This document shows, piece by piece, positions 15,919 to 25,391 of a stretch of DNA of 64,000 nucleotides. This DNA comes from an uncultured Campylobacter sp. (GTDB lineage: Bacteria > Campylobacterota > Campylobacteria > Campylobacterales > Campylobacteraceae). Position 1 is the stretch's first letter. Every line of letters starts with the position of its first letter. The notes under the pieces are model-generated. The model was not told where the DNA came from. It searched no databases and worked only from the letters and a program-made list of their open reading frames with translations. The stretch covers positions 1 to 64,000 of the forward strand of contig NZ_CAMYFP010000006.1 of the NCBI RefSeq assembly GCF_947255105.1, given 5' to 3'. The translations under genes and the position numbers were made by a program.

Positions 15919-16640
15919 TAGTTATACCTGCAAGACTAGGTTCTACTAGATTTAACCAAAAAATATTGGCAAAGCTTGGTGATAAGCCGCTTTTCATACA
16001 GAGCGCCATCAATGCTAAGGCAGCTGGAAGAGTTTTGATAGCGGTTGATGATGAGAGTGTTTTAAAGATAGCTAAGAGCTATGGATTTGAGGCAGTTATG
16101 ACAGATAGCTCTCATAAAAGCGGCAGTGATAGGATAAATGAGGCTATTGGCAAAGTAGAATTAGATGATGATGAGATTGTCATTAATGTGCAGGCTGATG
16201 AGCCATTTTTTGAAAGCAGCAATCTTGTTTTGTTTAAAGAATTTGCCAAAGAGGCTATCTTAAAAAAAGGCGCTTTTATGGCGAGTTGCTATAAAGTGGT
16301 GGATGAGGGCTTGGCAAAAGATCCAAATTTGGTCAAGGTTGTAACAGATGAGTTTGGCAATGCGCTTTACTTTTCAAGATCACTCATACCATATCCAAGA
16401 GAGAGCGTAAAGAGCTTTAAGGCTCATATTGGGATCTATGCATATAGTAAAAAAACTCTTATGGAGTTTTGTCATCTAAAGGATAGTTTTTTAGAAAATA
16501 GTGAAAAGCTAGAGCAATTAAGAGCGCTTGAGAGTGGCAAAAAGATAGCAATGCTTGCAATAAAGACCAGTAGTTTTGGCATAGATACAAAAGAGGACTA
16601 CGAAAGAGCGGTTGAGTTTTATAGACAAAACTATAGATAA
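15915..16640 (+). CDS. kdsB: 3-deoxy-manno-octulosonate cytidylyltransferase (CMP-KDO synthetase)
   Basis: This 241-residue cytosolic enzyme activates KDO with CTP for lipid A-core assembly. Conserved pieces are VIPARLGSTRFNQKILAKLGDKP (CTP-binding loop), SHKSGSDRINEA, and INVQADEPF with its metal-binding aspartate. The ATG at 15915 overlaps the thrC stop; the GTG at 15903 is less likely. It ends two bases from the convergent tgt gene, leaving no room for a dedicated terminator. Confidence 0.94.
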   Translation: MIVIPARLGSTRFNQKILAKLGDKPLFIQSAINAKAAGRVLIAVDDESVLKIAKSYGFEAVMTDSSHKSGSDRINEAIGKVELDDDEIVINVQADEPFFESSNLVLFKEFAKEAILKKGAFMASCYKVVDEGLAKDPNLVKVVTDEFGNALYFSRSLIPYPRESVKSFKAHIGIYAYSKKTLMEFCHLKDSFLENSEKLEQLRALESGKKIAMLAIKTSSFGIDTKEDYERAVEFYRQNYR

Positions 16641-16642
16641 GC

Positions 16643-17761
16643 TTAACTCATTTTGCTATAAAAATCTCTCTTAAACTGGCTAAATTTGCCATTTAAAATC
16701 GCCTCTCTCATCTCTTTCATAAGAGTTAGATAGTAGTGTAGATTGTGAATGGTGGCAAGCCTAAAAAAGGTAAGCTCTTTTGCTCTGTAGAGATGATTTA
16801 GATAGGCTCTATGGAAGTTTTTGCAAGTATAGCACTCACAAGCGCTATCTATCGGCGAGAGATCATCTATAAATTTGGCTGATTTTATGTTGATTTTGCC
16901 AAAAGTTGTAAAAAGTGTGCCATTTCTTGCATTGCGACTTGGCATTACACAGTCAAACATATCAACTCCGCGCTCGACATTTTCTACAAGATCTTGAGGC
17001 GTGCCAACTCCCATAAGATATCTTGGGCGATTGCTATGCATAAATGGCATCATTGCCTCAACTGTATCATACATAAGCTCGTTACTCTCTCCAACACTAA
17101 GTCCGCCAATAGCAAGTCCATCAAAATCCATACTAGAAAGTGTAAGCGCACACTCTTTTCTTGCATCAAAATCTGTTCCGCCCTGAACTATGCCAAAGAT
17201 ATTTTGACCAAGACCAACTCCCTTGCTTTGTGACTCTTTGTGATAATCTATAGCCTCTTTTGCCCATTTTATCGTCCTTTTGACACTAAGCTCTAGTCTA
17301 GCTTTGGTTGTTGGAAGCGCTATTAAATCGTCAAGTATCATCATAATGTCACTTCCAAAGTCATACTGCATATCAAGCACACTTTTTGGCGTAAAGTAGT
17401 GTCTGCTACCATCGATGTGGCTTTGAAACTTTATGCCACCATCGTCAGGTTTTGCCATTTTGTTTAGTGAGAAGGCTTGAAAACCACCACTATCAGTTAG
17501 AAAACTTTTATCAAATCCCGTAAAACCATGAAGCCCACCGCACTTTTTGACTATTTTGCTACCTGGTCTTAGATACATATGGTAGCTGTTTGCTAGGATA
17601 ATTTTTGGAGAGAGTATCCCATTTAGGTCTATTGCATCAAGGCTTTTTATAGCGCCAACTGTGCCAACTGGCATAAAAACTGGTGTTTTTATCGTAGAGT
17701 GCGCTGTTTGTATAGTGCAAGCTCTTGCGTTTCCATCAACTTTATCAATATTAAATTTCAT
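16643..17761 (-). CDS. tgt: tRNA-guanine transglycosylase
   Basis: This 372-residue enzyme exchanges guanine-34 for preQ1 in GUN-anticodon tRNAs, starting queuosine formation. Substrate-site aspartates lie in [13 protein letters not shown] and [16 protein letters not shown], and the zinc site [17 protein letters not shown] is complete near the C-terminus. It is the first gene of a cluster conserved with C. jejuni and H. pylori (tgt, COG3400 protein, aroB, MscS channel, mtaB), here divergent from the rest. AAGGAAAT precedes the ATG. Confidence 0.96.
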   Translation of the reverse strand: MKFNIDKVDGNARACTIQTAHSTIKTPVFMPVGTVGAIKSLDAIDLNGILSPKIILANSYHMYLRPGSKIVKKCGGLHGFTGFDKSFLTDSGGFQAFSLNKMAKPDDGGIKFQSHIDGSRHYFTPKSVLDMQYDFGSDIMMILDDLIALPTTKARLELSVKRTIKWAKEAIDYHKESQSKGVGLGQNIFGIVQGGTDFDARKECALTLSSMDFDGLAIGGLSVGESNELMYDTVEAMMPFMHSNRPRYLMGVGTPQDLVENVERGVDMFDCVMPSRNARNGTLFTTFGKINIKSAKFIDDLSPIDSACECYTCKNFHRAYLNHLYRAKELTFFRLATIHNLHYYLTLMKEMREAILNGKFSQFKRDFYSKMS

Positions 17762-17861
17762 CTATTTCCTTATAAAAGCTCTATTTTATCCAAATTTATC
17801 CATTTGTTAGCGAGCTGAAATTTAAAAGCTACCAAAAATCATATATTAAATCAAATTTAGT

Positions 17862-17867
17862 TATAAT
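17862..17867 (+). promoter_or_regulatory. -10 element of the COG3400-aroB operon
   Basis: TATAAT preceded by T-rich sequence lies 26 bases before the ATG at 17894, in the gap divergent to tgt. It would drive the run from 17894 through mog at 25354, whose genes mostly overlap. Confidence 0.5.
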
Positions 17868-17893
17868 AAAACTTTTAAATTTGGAGCAGTTTT

Positions 17894-19312
17894 ATGAAAA
17901 ATATATTGATAGTTTGTGATGGAATTTTGGCTAAAAAATTTATAGAAACTATTGTAAAACTTAAAAATGTTCATCACAACTACGTTATAGTTTATAAAAG
18001 CGATAAGACCCTGCCAGAAGTTTTTTTCCCAGACAATATGGAGTTTTATCAGTTTGATCCTACAAGCAAGGAGCGACTCAGATCAGTTATCAATGGCGAT
18101 TTTAGCCGTTTTATGATCATTTTAGATGATAAATTTGAAGCTCAAGTTGTCTATGAAAACTTACGAGATATACAGGCGCATAGAGATATTTTTATAGTTG
18201 ATATGTGGAATGGGGCTTTAAAACTTAGAGCAAATGATGAGTTTGTTAAATTTATAGATATGACATCAATTATTTGCCAAAGACTTACTGGCTTTTTGCC
18301 CGACAATCCGATATTTGCTGACAATATTGGACTTGGTATTGGCGAGATTATGGAGGTTAAGGTTCCTGTAGGAAGCTCTTTTGCCTACAGAAAAGTTGGA
18401 CTTTTTAATCAAAATAAATTTCAAATTCCACTTATTTACCGTCAAAATCGCTACATCATCACCAAAAGTCAGACAACTATCATGCCAAATGACTCACTTC
18501 TTTTAACAGGCGAGCCAGCCGCTCTTAAAAATATATTTAACGCTATAAAAAAGGAAAAAGGGCAGTTTCCATCGCCATATGGTATCAATATCTATCTTTT
18601 GATAGATCTAAAAGAGATGACAAGAAGCCGCTTTTCAAAGCTTATTCAAACAGCGCAGTATCTAAATGAAGTGCTTAAAAACCATCTTCTTTACATAAGA
18701 GTTATCAATCCTACGTTAAATGAGTATTTTGATGAGATAAAGAGCCTCTCTTTTAAAAATAGCTGTGAAGTGCTAGTTGATTATAAAAACACAACTGCCA
18801 ATTTTATGGGGAGTGATATAAAGAGATTTAATATTGGCTTTGTTGTGGTTGAGAATGATTTTTTTGAAGAGTATAAAGAGAGCTTATATAGGGAAAATAT
18901 CCCTGTGCTAACTCTTGGCGATGGTAATATAAAAGCGATAAAAAAAGGCATAATTGTAACAAATGATAGAAAAGACGCTCCTGAGTCGAGTGTTGTTTAT
19001 GATGTTTGTGAGCAGTTTGGTATGGATATCTATCTTTACTATTATGACCAAAACATAATAAGCACAAAGGAGATTATCAAGCACTACAAAGAGCTTTCGG
19101 AGCTTTTTAAAAAGGAGCTAATCATAGTCGATAAAGAGGAAAATCCTATAAAAATACTTGAGAAGAAAAAGGATTTTTTACAGTTTATTCCGTTTACCAA
19201 AAAGATATTAAATAGAGGGCTTGCAGCTCCATTTATGAGAGATTTTGATCTGCTTTATTATGCTCTTAGATCAAACTATCAGCTCTTTATACCTTCATCT
19301 TATGAAATTTAA
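17894..19312 (+). CDS. COG3400-family protein with TrkA-like regulatory domains
   Basis: This 472-residue cytosolic protein resembles the epsilonproteobacterial COG3400 family found between tgt and aroB in C. jejuni and H. pylori. The N-terminus (NILIVCDGILAKKFIETIV) is a degraded Rossmann-like TrkA-N domain without a clear GxGxxG. A TrkA-C-like segment follows at about 140-215 (MEVKVPVGSSFAYRKVGLF, TKSQTTIMPNDSLLLTGEP). The C-terminal half is family-specific. No transmembrane channel is present. A role in controlling ion transport, perhaps of the MscS channel two genes downstream, is a guess from domain type and context. Confidence 0.75.
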   Translation: MKNILIVCDGILAKKFIETIVKLKNVHHNYVIVYKSDKTLPEVFFPDNMEFYQFDPTSKERLRSVINGDFSRFMIILDDKFEAQVVYENLRDIQAHRDIFIVDMWNGALKLRANDEFVKFIDMTSIICQRLTGFLPDNPIFADNIGLGIGEIMEVKVPVGSSFAYRKVGLFNQNKFQIPLIYRQNRYIITKSQTTIMPNDSLLLTGEPAALKNIFNAIKKEKGQFPSPYGINIYLLIDLKEMTRSRFSKLIQTAQYLNEVLKNHLLYIRVINPTLNEYFDEIKSLSFKNSCEVLVDYKNTTANFMGSDIKRFNIGFVVVENDFFEEYKESLYRENIPVLTLGDGNIKAIKKGIIVTNDRKDAPESSVVYDVCEQFGMDIYLYYYDQNIISTKEIIKHYKELSELFKKELIIVDKEENPIKILEKKKDFLQFIPFTKKILNRGLAAPFMRDFDLLYYALRSNYQLFIPSSYEI

Positions 19313-19320
19313 GGATATAT

Positions 19321-20361
19321 ATGGAAATTGCAATCAAGATAGAAAACAGAGCCAAAAAATATAGTGTTTTTATCAACACCAACAAAGAGATTATTTTAAA
19401 AGGAAAGTGTGCCATTGTAACTAATAAAACTATCTCTAAACTTTGGCTAGATGATATCAAACAAAGAGTAGAGTGTGGCTCTGTAGTAGTTATCGAGGTA
19501 GAAGATGGCGAAGAGTATAAAAATTTAGAGACCTTAAATTTCATATTGGAGAAGATGTTTGATGCAAGGCTTGATAGAGCAAGCGCTGTAGTTGCATTTG
19601 GTGGCGGAGTAGTAAGCGATATGGCAGGTTTTGCAGCAAGTATCTATCAAAGAGGGATAGACTTTATAACAGTTCCTACAACTTTACTCTCTCAAATCGA
19701 TGCAAGTGTTGGCGGAAAAACGGGAATAAACAATAAATTTGGCAAAAACTTAATAGGCTCTTTTTATCAACCAAAGGCAGTTTATTGTGACTACAAATAT
19801 CTCAAAACTCTCTCTAAAAGAGAGTTTAATGCAGGAGTTGCAGAGGCCATAAAGGTTGCTGTGATGTTTGATAGAGAGCTTTTTGCTTTTATGCAAGAGC
19901 ATGAGCTTAAAAGTGAAGATGAGATTGCCTTTTTGGTTCAAAGGTGCGTTTCTATAAAAGCAGAAATAGTAAGACTTGATGAGAAAGAAAACGGCATAAG
20001 AGCGGTTCTAAACTATGGCCACACCTTTGCGCATGTCATAGAAAACAAAACAAATTATAAGAAATATCTTCACGGCGAGGCAGTTGCTATTGGCATTGTT
20101 ATGGCAAATGAGCTTGCAGAGTCGCTTGGACTTATTAACAGGTATGAAAAAGAGCAAATTAGGGAGCTTTTGGCTAAATTTGAATTACCAACTCAGTTTA
20201 AAATAGAAGATGAAGAGAGCTTTTATGAGGCATTTTTTCTAGATAAAAAGAGTAAAAATAGCAAGATTAAATTTATATTACCAGAGGGCATTGGCGCTTT
20301 TAGAATGGTTGACAATCTAAAAAAAGAGCTAGTTTTAGAGGTCTTAAGAAGGTTTTTATGA
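19321..20361 (+). CDS. aroB: 3-dehydroquinate synthase
   Basis: This 346-residue NAD- and metal-dependent enzyme makes 3-dehydroquinate, the second shikimate-pathway step. NAD-binding and active-site stretches are intact: GGGVVSDMAGFAASIYQRG, PTTLLSQIDASVGGKTGIN, and the zinc ligands in EAIKVAVM, YGHTFAHVIE and LHGEAVAIG. It begins eight bases after the COG3400 gene and overlaps the next gene by four bases. It is clearly functional. Confidence 0.97.
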   Translation: MEIAIKIENRAKKYSVFINTNKEIILKGKCAIVTNKTISKLWLDDIKQRVECGSVVVIEVEDGEEYKNLETLNFILEKMFDARLDRASAVVAFGGGVVSDMAGFAASIYQRGIDFITVPTTLLSQIDASVGGKTGINNKFGKNLIGSFYQPKAVYCDYKYLKTLSKREFNAGVAEAIKVAVMFDRELFAFMQEHELKSEDEIAFLVQRCVSIKAEIVRLDEKENGIRAVLNYGHTFAHVIENKTNYKKYLHGEAVAIGIVMANELAESLGLINRYEKEQIRELLAKFELPTQFKIEDEESFYEAFFLDKKSKNSKIKFILPEGIGAFRMVDNLKKELVLEVLRRFL

Positions 20362-21986
20362 GAGTATTTTTAGCTGTTTTATCTATATTTGTATTTTTGC
20401 ACTCAGATGTAAGTTTGAGTAGCGATCTAAATTTGACCATTAGAGATGATCAAGTTACCAATTTAGAGATTGAAAAAAGAGTCTCAAGTTTGGAAAAAAA
20501 GATAGAGATTGGCAGAAGAGATATCATAAAAAATATTTGGTATGTTCGCTATAACAACTATAAAAATTTTCAAACTCTAACTTCAGAGCGAAATAGCTTA
20601 AAAGAGGAGCTTAGCAAAACTTATAAAAGCAATGTAAAAAAAGTAGAGATGTTAAACAAAAAGATAACTACCATCTCAGAGCAACTTGAAGTTTTGAAAG
20701 ATTTTGAAATTTCGCCTACTGTTTCGCTCTTGCAACCGCCAGAGATTGCCATTGCGCCAAAGATTAAAAATCCATTCGACATAGTTTCAGGCTACAACCA
20801 TATAAAATATCTCTTAAATCAAAGAGATGATTATAAAAATAAAGTTCTATCGCTAAGTGCATTGCTTGATGAGTTAAAAGAGCAAGAGTTGCTTTTAGAA
20901 GAGCTTTTGAGCTATAAAATGGTAGGCAATCCAGTAAAGCTAGAAAGCGAGCTTTTGATTATCAAAGAGCAGATAACTGATTTTGCCAGATCGCAAGAGT
21001 TTGCAAGTAGTGCGCTTAATGTTTTTGAAAAAAGAATAGATGAAAATGTTGAAGATATAAAAGTAGAGATAAGAAAACAGATAAAAAGAGCTATAAATTT
21101 AGCCATTGTTATCGCACTTGTTTTGCTCTTTGCGTTTTTGTTTAAATATACCTGCAAAAAGTATTTTAGAGATGATGAGCGGCTCTATACCATAAACAAA
21201 TTTATAAATTTCACTCAAGTTTTTCTCATCATTACCATTGTTATCTTTGCCTATATCGAAAATGTAACCTACCTAATAACCGTGCTTGGCTTTGCATCGG
21301 CAGGTTTGGCTATCGCTATGAAAGATATGTTTATGTCTATACTTGGTTGGTTTGCCATAACATTTGGCGGCACTTTGCATGTTGGCGATAGGATAAAGGT
21401 AAGAAATGGCCCAACTGAAAACTTAGTTGGAGATATAATAGACATCTCGCTACTTCGCATAACTCTCTATGAAGATATTACACTTGCAACTTACACTGAG
21501 AGCAGAAGAGCTGGTCGAATTGTCTTTATACCAAATAACTATGTCTTTACGCAGATAATTGCAAACTACACTCACAGCGGCATGAAGACAGTTTGGGATG
21601 GTATAGATATACTTCTTACATTTGAGAGCAATCACACAAAAGCTGCCTATATCATCAAAAATATAGCGCGCAAATACTCCAAAGGCCACACCGATATTGC
21701 CAAAAAACAGATGGCAAAGCTTCGCAACAGATATAGCATAAAAAACTCCAATATAGAGCCGCGTATCTTTACCTTTTTTGAACCATATGGCATAAAGATA
21801 AGTGTTTGGTATATGACAAACTCTTATGCAACTTTGGCTCTTAGAAGCAACATATCAGGCGATATTTTAGAGGCTTTAAGAGCTGAAAAAGATATAGAGA
21901 TAGCCTATCCATCGCAAACTTTATATAGAGGCGATAAGAAGAGTTTTCACTACAATGGCGAGCTTAAGATGGAGAGTGAGGCTTGA
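20358..21986 (+). CDS. MscS-family mechanosensitive channel
   Basis: This 542-residue protein has a signal-like N-terminus, a long periplasmic coiled-coil region (about 20-225), three hydrophobic segments (about 240-262, 287-305 and 308-330) and the MscS pore and beta domain (GFASAGLAIAMKDMFMSILG, then HVGDRIKVRNG...VGDIIDISLLR). Such channels release solutes on hypo-osmotic shock. The large N-terminal extension places it with the bigger MscS relatives rather than E. coli MscS (286 residues). Overlaps with aroB and mtaB (ATGA type) show co-translation. Confidence 0.87.
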   Translation: MRVFLAVLSIFVFLHSDVSLSSDLNLTIRDDQVTNLEIEKRVSSLEKKIEIGRRDIIKNIWYVRYNNYKNFQTLTSERNSLKEELSKTYKSNVKKVEMLNKKITTISEQLEVLKDFEISPTVSLLQPPEIAIAPKIKNPFDIVSGYNHIKYLLNQRDDYKNKVLSLSALLDELKEQELLLEELLSYKMVGNPVKLESELLIIKEQITDFARSQEFASSALNVFEKRIDENVEDIKVEIRKQIKRAINLAIVIALVLLFAFLFKYTCKKYFRDDERLYTINKFINFTQVFLIITIVIFAYIENVTYLITVLGFASAGLAIAMKDMFMSILGWFAITFGGTLHVGDRIKVRNGPTENLVGDIIDISLLRITLYEDITLATYTESRRAGRIVFIPNNYVFTQIIANYTHSGMKTVWDGIDILLTFESNHTKAAYIIKNIARKYSKGHTDIAKKQMAKLRNRYSIKNSNIEPRIFTFFEPYGIKISVWYMTNSYATLALRSNISGDILEALRAEKDIEIAYPSQTLYRGDKKSFHYNGELKMESEA

Positions 21987-23218
21987 AAGTCTATTTTAAA
22001 ACCTTTGGTTGTAGAACAAACATCTACGATAGCGAGTTTATGAAAAGTAAAGTAAAGAGCTATGAAGTTGTAGAAGATGAAACAGAGGCCGATATTGTTG
22101 TAGTTAACTCTTGCACTGTTACAAATGGCGCCAATAGTGATGTTAGAAACTACATCAACAGAGTAAAAAGGGTTGGCAAAAAAGTTTTAGTAACTGGATG
22201 TGGAGCTGTTGTTGAAAGAGAGCAATTTTTCAAAAATAGCGCTGTTTTTGGTCTATTTAGCCCATCAAAAAAGAGCAATATCGATGAGTTTTTGCAAAGA
22301 GAGAGTAAGTTTATAGAGATTGATAGCTCAAATACCATAGATAGCGAAGAGGTCTTTAACTATAGCACTCACTCAAAGGGATTTATCAAAATTCAAGAGG
22401 GGTGCAATTTTAACTGCTCATATTGCATAATTCCAGCCGCTAGAGGCAAAGCTAGAAGCAGTAGTTTGGAAAATATCTTATTGCAGGCAAATGCACTTGC
22501 ACAAAATGGCTTTAGCGAGCTAGTCTTAACAGGGACAAATATCGGTAGTTATGGCAAAGATAGAGCAACTACACTTGCCAAACTATTAAAAGAACTTTCA
22601 CTTATAAAAGGGATTAAGAGGATTAGGCTTGGTAGTTTAGAGCCCTCTCAAATAGATGATGAGTTTATGGAGATTTTGAGTGAGTCGTGGCTTGAAAAAC
22701 ATCTTCACATTGCACTTCAGCACACCGATGAAGAGATGCTTAAGATAATGAGACGAAGAAACAATGTAAAGAGAGATTTAGAGCTTTTTAATAAAATTGC
22801 CTCATATGGTTTTGGGCTTGGGACGGACTTTATTGTTGGACATCCAGGCGAGAGTGAGCAAATTTGGAGCAGGGCGGTTGAAAACTTTAAAAAATTTCCA
22901 CTAACTCATCTTCACGCCTTTGTTTTTTCACGCAAAGATGGCACACATTCAGCAACTCTAAAGCAAGATGTCGATAAAAAAGAGGCAAAAAAGCGGCTAA
23001 ATTTGCTTAAAAATATAGTAAAAGTCAATAATTATAACTTTAGAAAAGAGCATAAATTTCAATTGGAGGTTTTGATAGAGTCTAAAAAAGAGGGCTATTA
23101 TAGCGGTTATGATCAGTTTTACAATAGAGTTTTTATAGAGTCGCAAAGTGAGCTTAAAGGTTGGCAAAGGATAGAAAACTATGAGATTAAATTTGAAGGA
23201 AATTTTGCAAAAATTTAG
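21983..23218 (+). CDS. mtaB: tRNA methylthiotransferase, MtaB/MiaB-like radical SAM enzyme
   Basis: This 411-residue enzyme has the three expected parts: an N-terminal UPF0004 domain with cysteines in FKTFGCRTN, NSCTVTNGA and TGCGAV; the radical SAM core with CNFNCSYCIIPAARG; and a short C-terminal TRAM-like tail. MtaB adds a methylthio group to t6A37 of tRNA. Length and the RGKARS motif favour MtaB over MiaB or RimO. The gene overlaps the channel gene upstream by four bases and the FtsH-like gene downstream by 38 bases. Confidence 0.88.
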   Translation: MKVYFKTFGCRTNIYDSEFMKSKVKSYEVVEDETEADIVVVNSCTVTNGANSDVRNYINRVKRVGKKVLVTGCGAVVEREQFFKNSAVFGLFSPSKKSNIDEFLQRESKFIEIDSSNTIDSEEVFNYSTHSKGFIKIQEGCNFNCSYCIIPAARGKARSSSLENILLQANALAQNGFSELVLTGTNIGSYGKDRATTLAKLLKELSLIKGIKRIRLGSLEPSQIDDEFMEILSESWLEKHLHIALQHTDEEMLKIMRRRNNVKRDLELFNKIASYGFGLGTDFIVGHPGESEQIWSRAVENFKKFPLTHLHAFVFSRKDGTHSATLKQDVDKKEAKKRLNLLKNIVKVNNYNFRKEHKFQLEVLIESKKEGYYSGYDQFYNRVFIESQSELKGWQRIENYEIKFEGNFAKI

Positions 23219-24830
23219 GCAAAGTCGCCTAAAGATAGTGGCAATTTTGTTTTTTATACTTATGTTGCTTGTTGGTTTTGTCTATTTTAGACAGACAGCT
23301 AGTTATATCAAATATGATCAATATGAAAAACTTTTGGAAAGTGGCACTATCAAAAAGGCGCTTATCATTAAGGATAGAGTCTATCTTTCTACTAGCAACG
23401 GGCAGTTTATCATACTAAAAGAGGCCATTGATATTGAGCGTCTTTGCAAAGAGGTAGCAGTGGTTTCTAAAGAGCCGATGAGTTTTGTACCATTTTTTGT
23501 AGTGGCTGGTTTTATTCTGTTGTTCATTCTTTTATATAAAAAAAGACCGCAAAGAGTGGATAAATTTATACCAAATAGCAGCTCTGGTGATGAGCACTAC
23601 ATCATAAATTATGCGATGAGTAGCGTGAAATTTAGCGATGTTGCAGGGATAAAAGAGCTTAAAGATGAGCTTTTTGAGATAGTTGATTTTATAAAAAATA
23701 GAAAAAAATATAGCAAACTAGGGATAAATTTACCAAAGGGAGTACTTCTCTTTGGACCGCCTGGAGTTGGTAAAACTCTCATTGCAAAAGCACTTGCTGG
23801 CGAAGCTGGAGTGCCGTTTTTTTATCAAAGTGGAGCCTCTTTTTCACAGACATATGTAGGAGTTGGCGCAAAAAGAGTAAGAGAACTTTTTGCAAGAGCA
23901 AAGAGCGAGGCACCATCAATTATCTTTATAGATGAGATTGACTCTGTTGGCAAGAGTAGGGGCGGCGATAGAAATGATGAGAGAGAGGCGACCTTAAACG
24001 AACTTTTGACTCAGATGGATGGCTTTGATGAAAACAGCGGCGTGTTAGTAGTTGCAGCAACCAATAAAATAGAGATGATTGATGAGGCGCTTTTAAGAGC
24101 GGGTAGATTTGATAGACATCTCTATCTTTTACTTCCTGATTTTAGCGATAGAAAGGAGATTTTACAAGTCCATTTAAGGGCTATAAATGCAAAGGTAGAT
24201 CTTGACTATCTTGCTAAGATGAGTGTTGGTTTTAGCGGTGCGGCTATCGCTACATTTGTCAATGAAGCAGCAATTCATGCCTTTAGAAGAGGTGGGAACG
24301 AAGTTGTAGATAGCGATTTTGAAGCTGTTAAAAACAGAGTCTCTTTTGGCAAGAAAAAAAGTATAAATTTAAGCGAAGATGAGAAGAAGATCCAATCGAT
24401 ATATCAAGGGGCAAAAGCAGCTACCGCCTACATCTACAAAGTTCCATTTAACAAAATTAGTCTTTTTGAAGATGATTTTTTGCTACAAGATCGCCAAATC
24501 GAGTCACGTGAGTGGCTTGAAAAAAAGATAGAGGTTTTGTTAAGTGGCAGTGTGGCAATGAGAATTTTTAAAGATGATCTCTTTTCCAATGCAAGTAGCG
24601 ACTTAAAAAAGGCCAAAGAGATTGCACAAAAAATGGTATTTGAGTATGGAATGGTGCAAATTGTTCCAAGTGATAAAGATGTTGAAAACTTGTTAAAAGA
24701 GTGCGAGAAAGCGCTCTTTGAGAGATTGCAAAAGTCCAAAGAGATTATTTTTGAAGTTTCTGAGATAATTTTTAGAGATGAAAAAATTAGTTTTGATGAG
24801 GTTAGCAGAGTTGTAAAGGAGCATGAGTGA
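23181..24830 (+). CDS. FtsH-like membrane AAA+ ATPase lacking the protease active site
   Basis: This 549-residue protein has the FtsH plan: two membrane segments (about 18-36 and 103-120) around a small periplasmic domain, then an AAA+ module with Walker A GPPGVGKT (192-199), Walker B IIFIDE (247-252), and second region of homology through LLRAGRFDRHLYL. In the M41 peptidase region the zinc motif HEAGH is replaced by YQGAK (408-412), so both histidines and the glutamate are gone. The ATPase should work but proteolysis should not. It resembles the shorter FtsH homologue that follows the same cluster in H. pylori. An active FtsH must lie elsewhere in the genome. Confidence 0.85.
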   Translation: MRLNLKEILQKFRQSRLKIVAILFFILMLLVGFVYFRQTASYIKYDQYEKLLESGTIKKALIIKDRVYLSTSNGQFIILKEAIDIERLCKEVAVVSKEPMSFVPFFVVAGFILLFILLYKKRPQRVDKFIPNSSSGDEHYIINYAMSSVKFSDVAGIKELKDELFEIVDFIKNRKKYSKLGINLPKGVLLFGPPGVGKTLIAKALAGEAGVPFFYQSGASFSQTYVGVGAKRVRELFARAKSEAPSIIFIDEIDSVGKSRGGDRNDEREATLNELLTQMDGFDENSGVLVVAATNKIEMIDEALLRAGRFDRHLYLLLPDFSDRKEILQVHLRAINAKVDLDYLAKMSVGFSGAAIATFVNEAAIHAFRRGGNEVVDSDFEAVKNRVSFGKKKSINLSEDEKKIQSIYQGAKAATAYIYKVPFNKISLFEDDFLLQDRQIESREWLEKKIEVLLSGSVAMRIFKDDLFSNASSDLKKAKEIAQKMVFEYGMVQIVPSDKDVENLLKECEKALFERLQKSKEIIFEVSEIIFRDEKISFDEVSRVVKEHE

Positions 24831-25354
24831 TAAAGATAGGCATTTTAACGCTAAGCGATAGAGCTAGCAAGGGTATTTATGAAGATAGGTCAGGAATGGC
24901 GATAAAAGAGCTACTTGATGAGTGGATTGTCAATGAAAAGAGCTATTTTTATGATGTTGTAAGTGATGAGTTTGATGAGATAGTTGAAAAGCTAAAGTGG
25001 CTAAGTGATGAGAAAAAGTGCGATCTCATCGTTACAACAGGCGGAACTGGACCTGCTTTACGAGATGTTACACCTGAGGCAACAACTGCAGTGTGTGATA
25101 AGATGATGCCCGGATTTGGTGAGCTTATGAGACAAGAGAGCCTTAAATTTGTCCCAACAGCGATACTTTCACGTCAAACTGCTGGAGTTAGAAAAAACTC
25201 ACTCATAATCAATCTTCCTGGCAACCCAAAAGCGATAAGAGAGTGTTTGGAGCCTGTTTTTCCAGCTATTCCTTACTGCATAGACCTAATAGGCGGCGGA
25301 TATATAAGAGCAGATGAGAGTAAGATAAAGATTTTTAGACCAAAGGGCAAATAG
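24827..25354 (+). CDS. mog: Molybdopterin adenylyltransferase
   Basis: This 175-residue MoaB/Mog-family enzyme adenylates molybdopterin before molybdenum insertion. Signature stretches are TLSDRASKGIYEDRSG, the MPT-binding TTGGTGPALRDVTPEAT, and INLPGNPKAIRECL. The start is a GTG at 24827 with AAGGAG upstream, overlapping the stop of the FtsH-like gene by four bases. No other molybdenum cofactor genes are in the window. Mog rather than MoaB is favoured by length and the DVTPEAT motif. Confidence 0.88.
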   Translation: MIKIGILTLSDRASKGIYEDRSGMAIKELLDEWIVNEKSYFYDVVSDEFDEIVEKLKWLSDEKKCDLIVTTGGTGPALRDVTPEATTAVCDKMMPGFGELMRQESLKFVPTAILSRQTAGVRKNSLIINLPGNPKAIRECLEPVFPAIPYCIDLIGGGYIRADESKIKIFRPKGK

Positions 25355-25368
25355 AGTTAAATTTAACT
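25355..25368. terminator. Palindrome between convergent mog and lptB
   Basis: AGTTAAATTTAACT is a perfect 14-base palindrome in the 37-base gap between two converging genes. It starts right after the mog stop. It is weak thermodynamically, but its position suits a bidirectional terminator. Confidence 0.4.
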
Positions 25369-25391
25369 TAAAAAGTGGCTAAATTTGACTA

